Source: Bacteroidota bacterium (lineage in GTDB: Bacteria > Bacteroidota > Bacteroidia > Bacteroidales > UBA12077). From it: 64,000 nucleotides of DNA. This document shows, in pieces, positions 14,601-23,083 of this stretch; the first letter of the stretch is position 1; each line of letters starts with the position of its first letter. The stretch spans positions 669,991-733,990 of the forward strand of contig JAHLLG010000002.1 of NCBI GenBank assembly GCA_020444275.1. Direction: 5' to 3'. The position numbers were made by a program, and so were the translations under genes. The notes beneath the pieces were generated by a model that saw only the letters and a list, made by a program, of their open reading frames with translations, did no database searches and had not been told where the DNA came from.

Positions 14601-16310
14601 TTACGAAACAATCTGATCATGAATTACATTACTCACGCTGGTATAATCATGGTCAGTAATGTGAAAAACCTGATAATTATTTAACGTCCACTTTTCTACA
14701 ACTTTTTCGACAAAACTATCGCGAATAACAAGCAGTATATGGTTTTGAGAATTCCGCACCAGTTCTTCTATGTTTTTTGCCCAGCCCTGGTTTTGTAGTT
14801 CAAGCAAGCCTACTTCATCAATAATTACCATTTTGGTGTTCTGATTATTCGAGCTTTGTATAGCTTTAATGCCTTTTTTTAATCCTTCAAGATGAATGTT
14901 AAAACGGCCTATTTTCATTTCATCAGGGTATGATGCTTGTCGGAGAAAAATTTCTCTTTCGGCCGTATTAATATCAATGATATCATAACCAATCGTTTCT
15001 TTATCTTTTAAAACACGAGGAGAATAAATACCACCTATAGTTATTCCCTTATGCTGGAAAAAATCGATAAGCTTTTGTAAATAGGTTGTTTTTCCCTGGC
15101 CGATGCTTCCAGTAAGAATAAAAACTTTCTGGCTAAAATCTGCCTGGTTTTTTAGTTGTTGAAGTCTTCTCTCAGCATCTGAAATAATATGATGTAATGT
15201 ATCAAACGGATTTTTAAAAATATCTTTAATACCGGGTATTGCTGCAATCGTTTTGGGAAGACTATTAAATGCAAGTTCTAAAGCTACAGGTATTTGCTTA
15301 AAACGCGATTTAAAAAACAAATTACGTATTTTGGGGCTATATAGTTCAGTTCCTAAAACACTAAAACCAATAATAATAAGTGCAGCTCTAAAATTCATTT
15401 GAATGCCTATGCGTAATCCGGTGAAGATACTTTGCGATTGAATTTTTGTAAATACAAATGCTGTAATCATGGTAATTACAAAAAAATATATCCAGAATTT
15501 TGATTTGGTTAGTTGCCGTAAAGCTCTCTTATATCTGAAAATCCAGATGGACACTGTACTTATGATAACAAGAGACCATGCATACCACGGAGAATAGTTT
15601 AACCAAAATAGTCCATTAATCATTAATAGTAAATTAACAATTAACCAGGTGATGGAATAATCGAAGTGGTGCTTTTGGTTATTTATGTTAAATTTTGAAT
15701 CTGAATTGCGTTTTTCTAAATCTGTGGTCAAAGGTTTCTTTAATAGCTTTTTACCAATATTAATTCCAATGATAGCGGCAATTAATCCAAAAATACTATA
15801 GAGAGCAAATAGAACAAGTATTGGATGCCAAATGGTTTCAATATCAACCTTTAACTGTCTTTGTGCATATAGTACCAGATCCTTATATACTTTAACTATA
15901 TCAGAGCCATAAAAGATGATATAGTTTATTAGTTTCTGAAAAAGATTCCATGACATGGCCAGCATCGAACCGATAATGTAACCTGCAACTGATTTTCCAA
16001 GAACTCTTACTGCTATTTCCAGTAAAATACTTTGACTAAAAATGGCTATCATTGGCCCAAATATTACAGCGCTGGGCGATAAGGTTTTCATAATGGCGCA
16101 TACTAAACCTGCTCTCCAGATTATACCTTTTTCATACCACTTATAACTAACCGAAATCAGAAGAATAAGTCCTATGGCTGTTAATATATTGCCACTTAAA
16201 GGAATGTTTAAATTGTGTAAAAAGCTTCCTAATACAATTTCAGATGCAGCCCAAATGGTACCCAGAATTGATGCTTTGATCCACTTTTCACTTATAACCG
16301 GTTTTGTCAT
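14601..16310 (-). CDS. Membrane protein fused to THEP1-like NTPase (ECF-transporter-like)
   Basis: A 569-residue protein. Residues ~12-190 have several hydrophobic helices in a small-residue-rich style like ECF transporter substrate-binding (S) subunits. Residues ~218-330 add further helices, and residues ~298-362 (IQMNFRAALIIIGFSVLGTE, then IPVALELAFNSLPK) resemble the coupling part of EcfT/CbiQ. Residues ~395-569 are an NTPase of the THEP1/NTPase_1 type with Walker A GSIGQGKT (401-408) and Walker B MVIIDEVG (494-501). A single chain combining these parts is unusual. The gene lies 39 bases after the XdhB-type gene on the same strand and next to mocA, so a role in supplying or handling a cofactor (molybdate, molybdopterin, nucleotide) or a purine substrate is suggested by context only. 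Confidence 0.65.
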   Translation of the reverse strand: MTKPVISEKWIKASILGTIWAASEIVLGSFLHNLNIPLSGNILTAIGLILLISVSYKWYEKGIIWRAGLVCAIMKTLSPSAVIFGPMIAIFSQSILLEIAVRVLGKSVAGYIIGSMLAMSWNLFQKLINYIIFYGSDIVKVYKDLVLYAQRQLKVDIETIWHPILVLFALYSIFGLIAAIIGINIGKKLLKKPLTTDLEKRNSDSKFNINNQKHHFDYSITWLIVNLLLMINGLFWLNYSPWYAWSLVIISTVSIWIFRYKRALRQLTKSKFWIYFFVITMITAFVFTKIQSQSIFTGLRIGIQMNFRAALIIIGFSVLGTELYSPKIRNLFFKSRFKQIPVALELAFNSLPKTIAAIPGIKDIFKNPFDTLHHIISDAERRLQQLKNQADFSQKVFILTGSIGQGKTTYLQKLIDFFQHKGITIGGIYSPRVLKDKETIGYDIIDINTAEREIFLRQASYPDEMKIGRFNIHLEGLKKGIKAIQSSNNQNTKMVIIDEVGLLELQNQGWAKNIEELVRNSQNHILLVIRDSFVEKVVEKWTLNNYQVFHITDHDYTSVSNVIHDQIVS

Positions 16311-16349
16311 TCCTTTAGCTGAGATTACTCATTACACAATGCGGTGTTT

Positions 16350-18602
16350 CTATTTGCTATATAACCTCATAAGAACCTTTTCAGGCGTAAACGGGGCATC
16401 GAAATCTAACTTGTAGTTTGGATTAAATTCTCGAATTGCTTTAGCAATAGCAAAATATGCCCCAATTCCATACATAAACGGAGGTTCCCCTATGGCTTTA
16501 GATCGTAATAGTGCTAATTCTGGCCCTTCTGTTTTTAAGGGAGTAATTTCAATATTTTTTGGAACAGAATAAATATCAGGCACTTTATAAGTTGATAAGC
16601 TATTGGAAAGCAATTTACCATTCTTGGCAAAAACCACTTCTTCCATGGTTGCCCATCCAATTCCTTGCACTACAGCACCTTCAACCTGTCCATTGTCAAT
16701 GATTGTATTCATGCTGTTTCCAAAATCATGAACGATTTTTACATCTTCAAAATCATATGTTCCGCGAATGCAATCGAGAGTTACCGTGATAATAGCTGTA
16801 CCATAAACATGATAAGCAAATGGATGTCCTTTTTCTTTGGTTTTATCGAAATGAATAATCGGGGTAGCATAATGACCGTTTTCGGTTAAACATACCCGAT
16901 CCAGAAAGGCTGTTTCAATAAGTTTTTCCCAGGTAATATCCGATTTTTCACTATTGAAGAGTATTACCTCATCTTTAATATCAACTTCTGATGCTGTACA
17001 AGATAACATGTTTGCAGCAGTGTTTTTTAAACGCTCTAAAAGTTTTGTGCATGCTATTTTAACCGCGTTTCCATTTAAATCGGCACCGGTACTGGCAGCA
17101 GTTGGTGAAGTGTTAGCAACACGAGTTGTATTTGTCGATTCAATCTTTATGCGATCAGGATTTATAGAAAGAACTTTTGCTGCTACCTGCACTAACTTGG
17201 TATTTACACCTTGTCCCATTTCAACAGCAGCAGTACTAATCCCAACACTACCATCCTGATAGATGTGAACCAATGCACGAGCTTGGTTCATAGGTGTTTT
17301 GGTAAATGAAATGCCAAAGCAAACGGGCATAATAGCCATTCCTTTCTTATTCTCAATGCTATTAACATTAAAATCATCTACTTCTTTTTCTAAATGTTCA
17401 ATATGATATTTTTCATCAGCAGTTTTATAACTAGGTATCATATTCGCATTTTTTGCGATCTGACCATACTGAAAAGTGTCATTTTCCTGGATAAAATTTC
17501 GCTCCTGGATTATTCTTTTTGAAATACCAAGTTCGCATGCTGCCTTTGCTATTGCCGATTCAATAACAAACATTCCCTGTGGCGCTCCAAATCCACGAAA
17601 TGCTGTATTAGGAGGTAGGTTTGTTTTACAACTGTAAACGGTTACTTCTGTATTCGGAATAAAATAAGCCCCTGTAGAATGAAACAGTGTACGTTCCATT
17701 ATGGCAGGAGATAAATCGCTAGCAGCCCCACCATTCTGATACATGTTGGTTTGAAATGCTACAATTTTTAGATCTTTTGATAATCCTATTTTGAAATCTG
17801 AACTATACGGATGACGCTTACCAGTCATGTGCATATCATCCAGTCGGTGTAAAATGATTTTTATTGGTTTTTGCAGAATATAAGAAGCTAAAGCTGCCAT
17901 GCAAGCATATGGAGTAGCCTGGTCTTCTTTTCCACCAAATGCGCCACCTAAACGGGCTACATCAACCTCTACACGATGCATCGGTAAATTAAGTATTCTG
18001 GCAGCCATTTTCTGAACCAGGGTAGCTCCCTGAGTTGAAGAGTGAATCTTTATACTACCATTATCCATTGGATAACAATATGATCCTTGTGTTTCGATAT
18101 ACAAATGTTCCTGCCCGCCATTATCAACTTTTCCTTCAAAAATAAAATCACAATTTTTCCATTCGTTTTCAACATTTCCCATTTTAAATGTTCTGGGAGG
18201 AATAAGCAATTGATTCTTTTTAAATGCTTCGCGAGGATCAGTGATAACTTCCAGCTCTTCAATTTCAATTTCGATCAGTTTGGTAGCTTCACGTGCAATC
18301 GATTCGTTTTTTGCCACAACAACGGCAATTGCGTGTCCCACAAAATGCACTTCTTCTTCAGCTAAAAGTGCTTCATCTTCAATAATACCGCCAATTTGAT
18401 TTCTTCCGGGAATATCTTTATAAGTTAGAATTCGTTCAACACCTGCAAGTTCTAGCGCTTTAGTTAAGTTAAGATTCTGAATTTTTCCGTGTGCTTTTGG
18501 TGATCCAAATACAGCTGCATATAAAGTGCCTGTTTGAACAGGTATATCATCTACATAAATAGATTTTCCGGTAACATGATTGATAGTATCTACATTTTTC
18601 AT
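16350..18602 (-). CDS. xdhB: Xanthine dehydrogenase molybdopterin-binding subunit (XdhB-type)
   Basis: A 750-residue large subunit of a molybdenum hydroxylase that oxidises purines such as xanthine or hypoxanthine. Characteristic segments are GGAFGGKEDQAT, AFRGFGAPQGMF, VEMGQGVNTK and the catalytic Glu in SKAIGEPPFMYG. The preferred start is MKNVDTINHV at 18602: it leaves 11 bases after the upstream xdhA stop, whereas the ATG at 18653 would overlap xdhA by 40 bases and add unconserved residues. Together with the Fe-S/FAD subunit upstream it forms a complete conventional dehydrogenase, distinct from the fused FAD-less hydroxylase at 3637-6189. Sequence alone does not distinguish xanthine from another heterocycle. 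Confidence 0.88.
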   Translation of the reverse strand: MKNVDTINHVTGKSIYVDDIPVQTGTLYAAVFGSPKAHGKIQNLNLTKALELAGVERILTYKDIPGRNQIGGIIEDEALLAEEEVHFVGHAIAVVVAKNESIAREATKLIEIEIEELEVITDPREAFKKNQLLIPPRTFKMGNVENEWKNCDFIFEGKVDNGGQEHLYIETQGSYCYPMDNGSIKIHSSTQGATLVQKMAARILNLPMHRVEVDVARLGGAFGGKEDQATPYACMAALASYILQKPIKIILHRLDDMHMTGKRHPYSSDFKIGLSKDLKIVAFQTNMYQNGGAASDLSPAIMERTLFHSTGAYFIPNTEVTVYSCKTNLPPNTAFRGFGAPQGMFVIESAIAKAACELGISKRIIQERNFIQENDTFQYGQIAKNANMIPSYKTADEKYHIEHLEKEVDDFNVNSIENKKGMAIMPVCFGISFTKTPMNQARALVHIYQDGSVGISTAAVEMGQGVNTKLVQVAAKVLSINPDRIKIESTNTTRVANTSPTAASTGADLNGNAVKIACTKLLERLKNTAANMLSCTASEVDIKDEVILFNSEKSDITWEKLIETAFLDRVCLTENGHYATPIIHFDKTKEKGHPFAYHVYGTAIITVTLDCIRGTYDFEDVKIVHDFGNSMNTIIDNGQVEGAVVQGIGWATMEEVVFAKNGKLLSNSLSTYKVPDIYSVPKNIEITPLKTEGPELALLRSKAIGEPPFMYGIGAYFAIAKAIREFNPNYKLDFDAPFTPEKVLMRLYSK

Positions 18603-18613
18603 TGTAAAAACTT

Positions 18614-20020
18614 TTAGCTTAATAATTCTTTTAACGTGATGCTTGTTGGACAAATCTTAATAAAATGAGCAAAAAACAATTGTCTCAATAAAAGTCTTTT
18701 ATAATCAGCACTTCCTCGAACATCACTAATAGGAGTAATCTCTTGCTGTAATATTTCGTTCGCTTTTATAATTGTTCCGTTGGTGATTTTTTTACCCTGC
18801 AAATAATCCGACGTTTCTTTTAGGTATTTCGGAATTGCACTTACTCCACCCGCTGAAATAGAACACTCTTCGATAATATCTTCATTTAATGTAACATGAA
18901 TAGCACTGTTAACACTGGCAATATCCAGATGAGTTCTTTTGCTAACCTTTTCAAAATTGAATTTGGTATTCTTTTTGGGTGTAGGCACTGAAATATATTC
19001 AATAAACTCACCATCTTTTAAATCCAGTTTTTTATAATCCAGAAAGAAATTTCGAAGTGGAATATTTCTTTTATTATTTGATTCCTTAAGAATAATGCTG
19101 GCATTTAATGCGAGAAATATTATACTTAAATCGGCAATGGGAGATGCATTCACAAAGTTGCCGGCAATAGTTCCCATATTGCGTATTTGCTGCGATGAAA
19201 TGAGTTTGAAATAAGATGCAATATCAGGAATATGTTTTTGAATAATTGAGGAGTTCATTATCTCGGTAGCATTAACTCCCGAACCAATCTGGATCGAATT
19301 ATTTTTTTCATCAATAGCTTTTAGATCAGTTCGATTGTACAATAGATTTAAATCTGCATTTGCTATTTCTTCAGGCTTTTGAACCATAAGATCAGTTCCC
19401 CCTGCAATAATTTTTGAACTATTTTTAAATGTTGGGTTAACCTCAATTTCTTTTAATCTGCTACCAATTTCTAAAAAGTAATGTGGTAAAAAGTTATTTT
19501 CTACCATCCATTTTATAGGATCTTTAATATCTTTTAGTTTAAGTAGTTCGTTAATAGTATCGGCTGCTTTTTCAACTGATTTATAACCAGTACAACGGCA
19601 TATATTGCCGCTAATAGCCGCTATGGCTTTATTGTATGTCGATTTTTCTTCTGCTAAACCGTGTCCTGTAAACGACATGACAAAACCCGGTGTGCAGAAA
19701 CCACATTGTGTTGCCGAATCATCTACCATGGCTTTCTGAATAGGAGATAGATCTTTCAAATTAACACCTTCGATAGTCACAATGTGTTTTCCATGAGCGT
19801 TTCCTAAAGGAGTAAGACAAGATACTATACTTTTATACTTCACTTTTCCATCAACTAAAGTTCCTTCAAGTACTGTACAAGCTCCACAATCTCCTTCGCG
19901 GCAACCGATTTTTGTACCTGGTAGATTTTCGGTATAACGAATAAAATCAAGAAGAGTAGTACCCGGATGAGTATCTGTTTTAATGGTTTTATTGTTTAAT
20001 ATGAATGTGATCATACTCAT
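18614..20020 (-). CDS. xdhA: Xanthine dehydrogenase 2Fe-2S/FAD subunit (XdhA-type)
   Basis: A 468-residue small subunit. Two [2Fe-2S] clusters are bound by C40, C45, C48, C68 and by C106, C109, C141, C143 (CRCTG). From about residue 195 a FAD-binding domain follows: IIAGGTDLMVQ, and TIAGNFVNASPIADL for the isoalloxazine site. It transfers electrons from the molybdenum subunit to NAD+ or another acceptor. It is the first gene of the xdhAB unit, with a dyad element at 20066-20118 upstream. A start at the second Met (20014) is equally possible. No XdhC-type maturation gene is adjacent. Confidence 0.9.
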   Translation of the reverse strand: MSMITFILNNKTIKTDTHPGTTLLDFIRYTENLPGTKIGCREGDCGACTVLEGTLVDGKVKYKSIVSCLTPLGNAHGKHIVTIEGVNLKDLSPIQKAMVDDSATQCGFCTPGFVMSFTGHGLAEEKSTYNKAIAAISGNICRCTGYKSVEKAADTINELLKLKDIKDPIKWMVENNFLPHYFLEIGSRLKEIEVNPTFKNSSKIIAGGTDLMVQKPEEIANADLNLLYNRTDLKAIDEKNNSIQIGSGVNATEIMNSSIIQKHIPDIASYFKLISSQQIRNMGTIAGNFVNASPIADLSIIFLALNASIILKESNNKRNIPLRNFFLDYKKLDLKDGEFIEYISVPTPKKNTKFNFEKVSKRTHLDIASVNSAIHVTLNEDIIEECSISAGGVSAIPKYLKETSDYLQGKKITNGTIIKANEILQQEITPISDVRGSADYKRLLLRQLFFAHFIKICPTSITLKELLS

Positions 20021-20065
20021 TTTCTTTAAGTTGAAAAGTTTCTTTAATTGATCTGAAATATGGTG

Positions 20066-20118
20066 TTTTATACTGGTATAACAATAAACTTTATAAATCG
20101 TTTATTATCAGTATAAAA
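20066..20118. promoter_or_regulatory. Dyad element upstream of xdhA
   Basis: TTTTATACTG (20066-20075) is exactly inverted at 20109-20118, and inside it AATAAAC (20083-20089) is inverted at 20100-20106. The nested dyad spans 53 bases, 46-98 bases before the xdhA start, in an otherwise featureless 340-base gap. It could be an operator or a 5'-leader hairpin; no known regulator motif was recognised. Confidence 0.4.
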
Positions 20119-20310
20119 TTACGAAAAATAAGTTATTTACCCGATTTCGGATTAATAATTAGGTGCTTATTCTGTGAAGAAAACCAAAAGATGTTAATTT
20201 TTCTTTACCTGAATAAATCTACTGTAAAAAACTAAAAATTTTCTGACACGGTTTAAATCACGAAGGGAGAGATGCGATGTCAGATTCTTACAGCTATAGC
20301 ATAAACAAAG

Positions 20311-20336
20311 AAAGAGCTCCTAAAAAGGAGCTCTTT
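20311..20336. terminator. Terminator downstream of dnaA
   Basis: AAAGAGCTCC (20311-20320) and GGAGCTCTTT (20327-20336) form a perfect 10-bp stem with a 6-base loop, flanked by A/T runs on both sides. It lies 25 bases past the dnaA stop on the minus strand. Confidence 0.8.
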
Positions 20337-20360
20337 TAACATGTTTAACCAAAGGTTAAC

Positions 20361-21794
20361 TTAAACTTTTAACTTTTTTTCAATGGATTCAATTTGTGCT
20401 TTAAAGCGTTTGTCGGTATCCATTAAATTATTAACTGTTTTGCAGGCGTGTAATACTGTTGCGTGATCTTTTCCACCAATCATTGCACCAATCGATGCCA
20501 ACGAAGATTTTGTCAATGATTTAGAAAAGAACATAGCAATTTGTCGGGCCTGAACAATTTCTCTTTTTCGTGTTTTAGATTGTAATAAATCTGGCGAAAG
20601 GCTGAAATAGTCGCAAACAACTTTCTGAATATAATCAACAGATATTTCTTTTTTGGAGTTTTTAACTAATCGATCAATCATTTGTTTTGCCAGCTCAAGC
20701 GTAATTTCTTTTTTATTTAAAGTAGACTGGGCCAACAAGGATATCAGAGCGCCTTCTAATTCACGAATATTTGATGTAATATGAGATGCTATATATTCAA
20801 TTACTTCTTCGGATATATCAATGCCATCGTGGTATATTTTCTGACGCAATATAGCCATTCTGGTCTCATAATCAGGTGATTGTAAATCTGCGGATAAACC
20901 CCATTTAAAACGCGATAAAAGCCTTTGTTCCATTCCCTGCATTTCAACAGGTGCTTTATCCGATGTTAATATTAATTGCTTGCCCGATTGATGCAAATGA
21001 TTAAATATATGGAAGAATATATCCTGTGTTTTTTCTTTTCCTGCAAATTCGTGAACATCATCAATTATTAGTACGTCGATCATTTGATAGAAGTGTAAGA
21101 AATCATTTTTGTTATTATTTCTTACCGATTCAACAAATTGTGTTTGAAACTTATTGGCGTTCACATAAAGCACCGTTTTTTCAGGAAACTTTTCTTTTAC
21201 CTTAATTCCAATTGCCTGGGAAAGATGAGTTTTTCCTAAACCAGAGTCTCCATAAAGGAAAAGTGGATTAAATGCTGTACCTCCAGGATTATCTCCAACA
21301 GCATCACCAGCCGATCGTGCTAAACGATTACATTCTCCTTCAACAAAGTTTGAAAAACTATTATCGGGATTTAATCTGGGATCAACATGCAATTTTTTAA
21401 TACCTGGAATAACAAAAGGATTTTTTATAGATTTTTCCTCAGAACCCATAGGCACAGAAACCGGTTTATTCTTAAGTTCGGTTTTATAATTTGTCGGAAA
21501 CTTAACCGTAAATGGTTTATTGTTAGAATAAATGCTGTTTTCCATAACCACACTATACTCTAACTTAGCATGTTCACCTAATTCTTTACGCAGAGTTTTT
21601 CTTAAAATATCAATATACTGTTCTTCCAGATATTCATAGAAAAAAGGGCTTGGCACTTGGATTGTTAGTACGTTTTCTTCTAACTTCAGCGGAACAATTG
21701 GTTCAAACCAGGTTCTAAAACTAATTGAAGGCACATTGTCTTTAATAATTTTTAAGCAATTGTTCCAAATTTCACGGTAGTTTTTATTATCCAT
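20361..21794 (-). CDS. dnaA: Chromosomal replication initiator protein DnaA
   Basis: A 477-residue replication initiator. Residues 1-80 form the N-terminal interaction domain (FRTWFEPIVPL), followed by a variable linker, the AAA+ core with Walker A GDSGLGKT (182-189) and Walker B VLIIDDVHEF, and the C-terminal DNA-binding domain with the DnaA signature near the end (SIGAMIGGKDHATVLHACK). It binds DnaA boxes and opens oriC. No dnaN or gyrB is adjacent, and no TTATCCACA-like boxes were noticed in the flanking gaps. The upstream 337-base gap is very A+T-rich but otherwise unremarkable. Confidence 0.97.
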   Translation of the reverse strand: MDNKNYREIWNNCLKIIKDNVPSISFRTWFEPIVPLKLEENVLTIQVPSPFFYEYLEEQYIDILRKTLRKELGEHAKLEYSVVMENSIYSNNKPFTVKFPTNYKTELKNKPVSVPMGSEEKSIKNPFVIPGIKKLHVDPRLNPDNSFSNFVEGECNRLARSAGDAVGDNPGGTAFNPLFLYGDSGLGKTHLSQAIGIKVKEKFPEKTVLYVNANKFQTQFVESVRNNNKNDFLHFYQMIDVLIIDDVHEFAGKEKTQDIFFHIFNHLHQSGKQLILTSDKAPVEMQGMEQRLLSRFKWGLSADLQSPDYETRMAILRQKIYHDGIDISEEVIEYIASHITSNIRELEGALISLLAQSTLNKKEITLELAKQMIDRLVKNSKKEISVDYIQKVVCDYFSLSPDLLQSKTRKREIVQARQIAMFFSKSLTKSSLASIGAMIGGKDHATVLHACKTVNNLMDTDKRFKAQIESIEKKLKV

Positions 21795-22131
21795 TTAACT
21801 CACAAACATTTAAAATTTTCACTAGTTTCTTAATTGCTCAAACAAATTTGTGAAAAAAAAAAGTAAAAAAAAATTGTAATCCAGTTGTTTTTTTAGAAAA
21901 AAAGATATGGGTTTTTATATCAGTAATTTAAAATTAAAAACTTTTTAGTATATTATTTAATGTATTGATAATCAATATAATAAATAAAACAAAAGTTAAA
22001 TCTTTGTTAACGAATTGTTTAATTAAAATTAACTAAACTTTTAATTAATTCAATTAATAGATTCGTCAAAAAAAAGAGTAAAAACAAGAAATTTAAAATT
22101 AGTCTAAGCAAATAGAAGATATGTTTCTCTT
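21795..22131. other. A+T-rich gap upstream of dnaA, no gene seen
   Basis: This stretch of 337 bases is dominated by A and T runs. It presumably holds the dnaA promoter, but no clear TAnnTTTG box was found on the minus strand and no DnaA-box consensus was recognised. A short palindrome ATTGATAATCAAT lies near 21965. Confidence 0.4.
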
Positions 22132-23064
22132 TTATTTTTTATCCTTTTTTCCAAATAATGAAAAATGAACATATCGCTTAGGATTTTCATTTAAATCAAT
22201 AACCAAACTGTCCAAATCAGCGGCCAGTTTATTTAGATTCATATAAAGCGAATCATTATGAATTAACATACCCACAGTGCCTTCACCACTATTAATTTTT
22301 TGCGATATTTCACTGAATTCTGCCAATGTTTTATTAGCATTGGTAATGGTTGTTTTGATATCGGCTTTATTAACCGAATCGCTTATCTCAGAGAAGTTAC
22401 CAAGAATATTTGTGAGTTGTTCGTTATTGTTTTTTAAGTTATTGGTTATTGATTCAACATTATTTAAAATATCAGCAAGTTTAGAATTGTCCGAATCAAC
22501 CAAGGTGCTTACATCTGTAGTTATTTTATTTAAATTATCCAATGAGCTTTTTAAATCTTCTCTTCGCTTATGGTCAAATATGGCCAGAACAGAATCGATC
22601 GAAACCACTAAATTTTCTATTTTATTTTTTACAGGGAGTAACTCATCACTTAAACTGCTAACAAGATCTTGTTCTAAAATTCCAACTACAGTGTCGCCTT
22701 TAGCATAAAAGTCAGTATTATCCGATAAGTTTAGTTTTATAGCTTTTCCAGCAATTAATGTTGCCGGGTATATAATGGCTTGTGTATTTCGGGGTAGTTT
22801 AATATCTTCTTCAACCGAAAATTTTACCACTATTTTATCTTTTTTTGCCTTATGCAATTTAATGGTTTCTACTACACCAACTTTATACCCGCTTATATAT
22901 ACCGGACTAGCTTCTTCTAATCCATCAATATTTTCGTAAACAGCAAAATAAGAATCGTTTGTAGACAATATGTTTTTTCCCTTAAGGAAGTTATAACCCC
23001 AAATAAAAAAGGTAATGATAATAACTGCTGTTAAACCAATTTTTGTTTCTTTCTTTAGTTTCAT
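22132..23064 (-). CDS. MlaD/MCE family protein
   Basis: A 310-residue envelope protein. One N-terminal membrane helix (residues ~8-26, GLTAVIIITFFIWGYNFLKG) is followed by an MCE domain (~35-115, DGLEEASPVYISGYKVGVVE) and a long helical, coiled-coil-like periplasmic tail. MCE proteins form rings or tubes that move lipids between inner and outer membranes. No MlaE or MlaF partner is beside it; instead it lies 19 bases after a cell-wall amidase gene and near an LptD-like gene, an envelope neighbourhood often seen in Bacteroidota. Confidence 0.87.
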   Translation of the reverse strand: MKLKKETKIGLTAVIIITFFIWGYNFLKGKNILSTNDSYFAVYENIDGLEEASPVYISGYKVGVVETIKLHKAKKDKIVVKFSVEEDIKLPRNTQAIIYPATLIAGKAIKLNLSDNTDFYAKGDTVVGILEQDLVSSLSDELLPVKNKIENLVVSIDSVLAIFDHKRREDLKSSLDNLNKITTDVSTLVDSDNSKLADILNNVESITNNLKNNNEQLTNILGNFSEISDSVNKADIKTTITNANKTLAEFSEISQKINSGEGTVGMLIHNDSLYMNLNKLAADLDSLVIDLNENPKRYVHFSLFGKKDKK

Positions 23065-23083
23065 ATATAAATTGAGTATAATT

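Noticed and set aside
18603-18653. Longer N-terminus for the XdhB-type subunit
   Set aside because: It would overlap xdhA by 40 bases and adds a basic stretch not expected in the family; the ATG at 18602 fits better.
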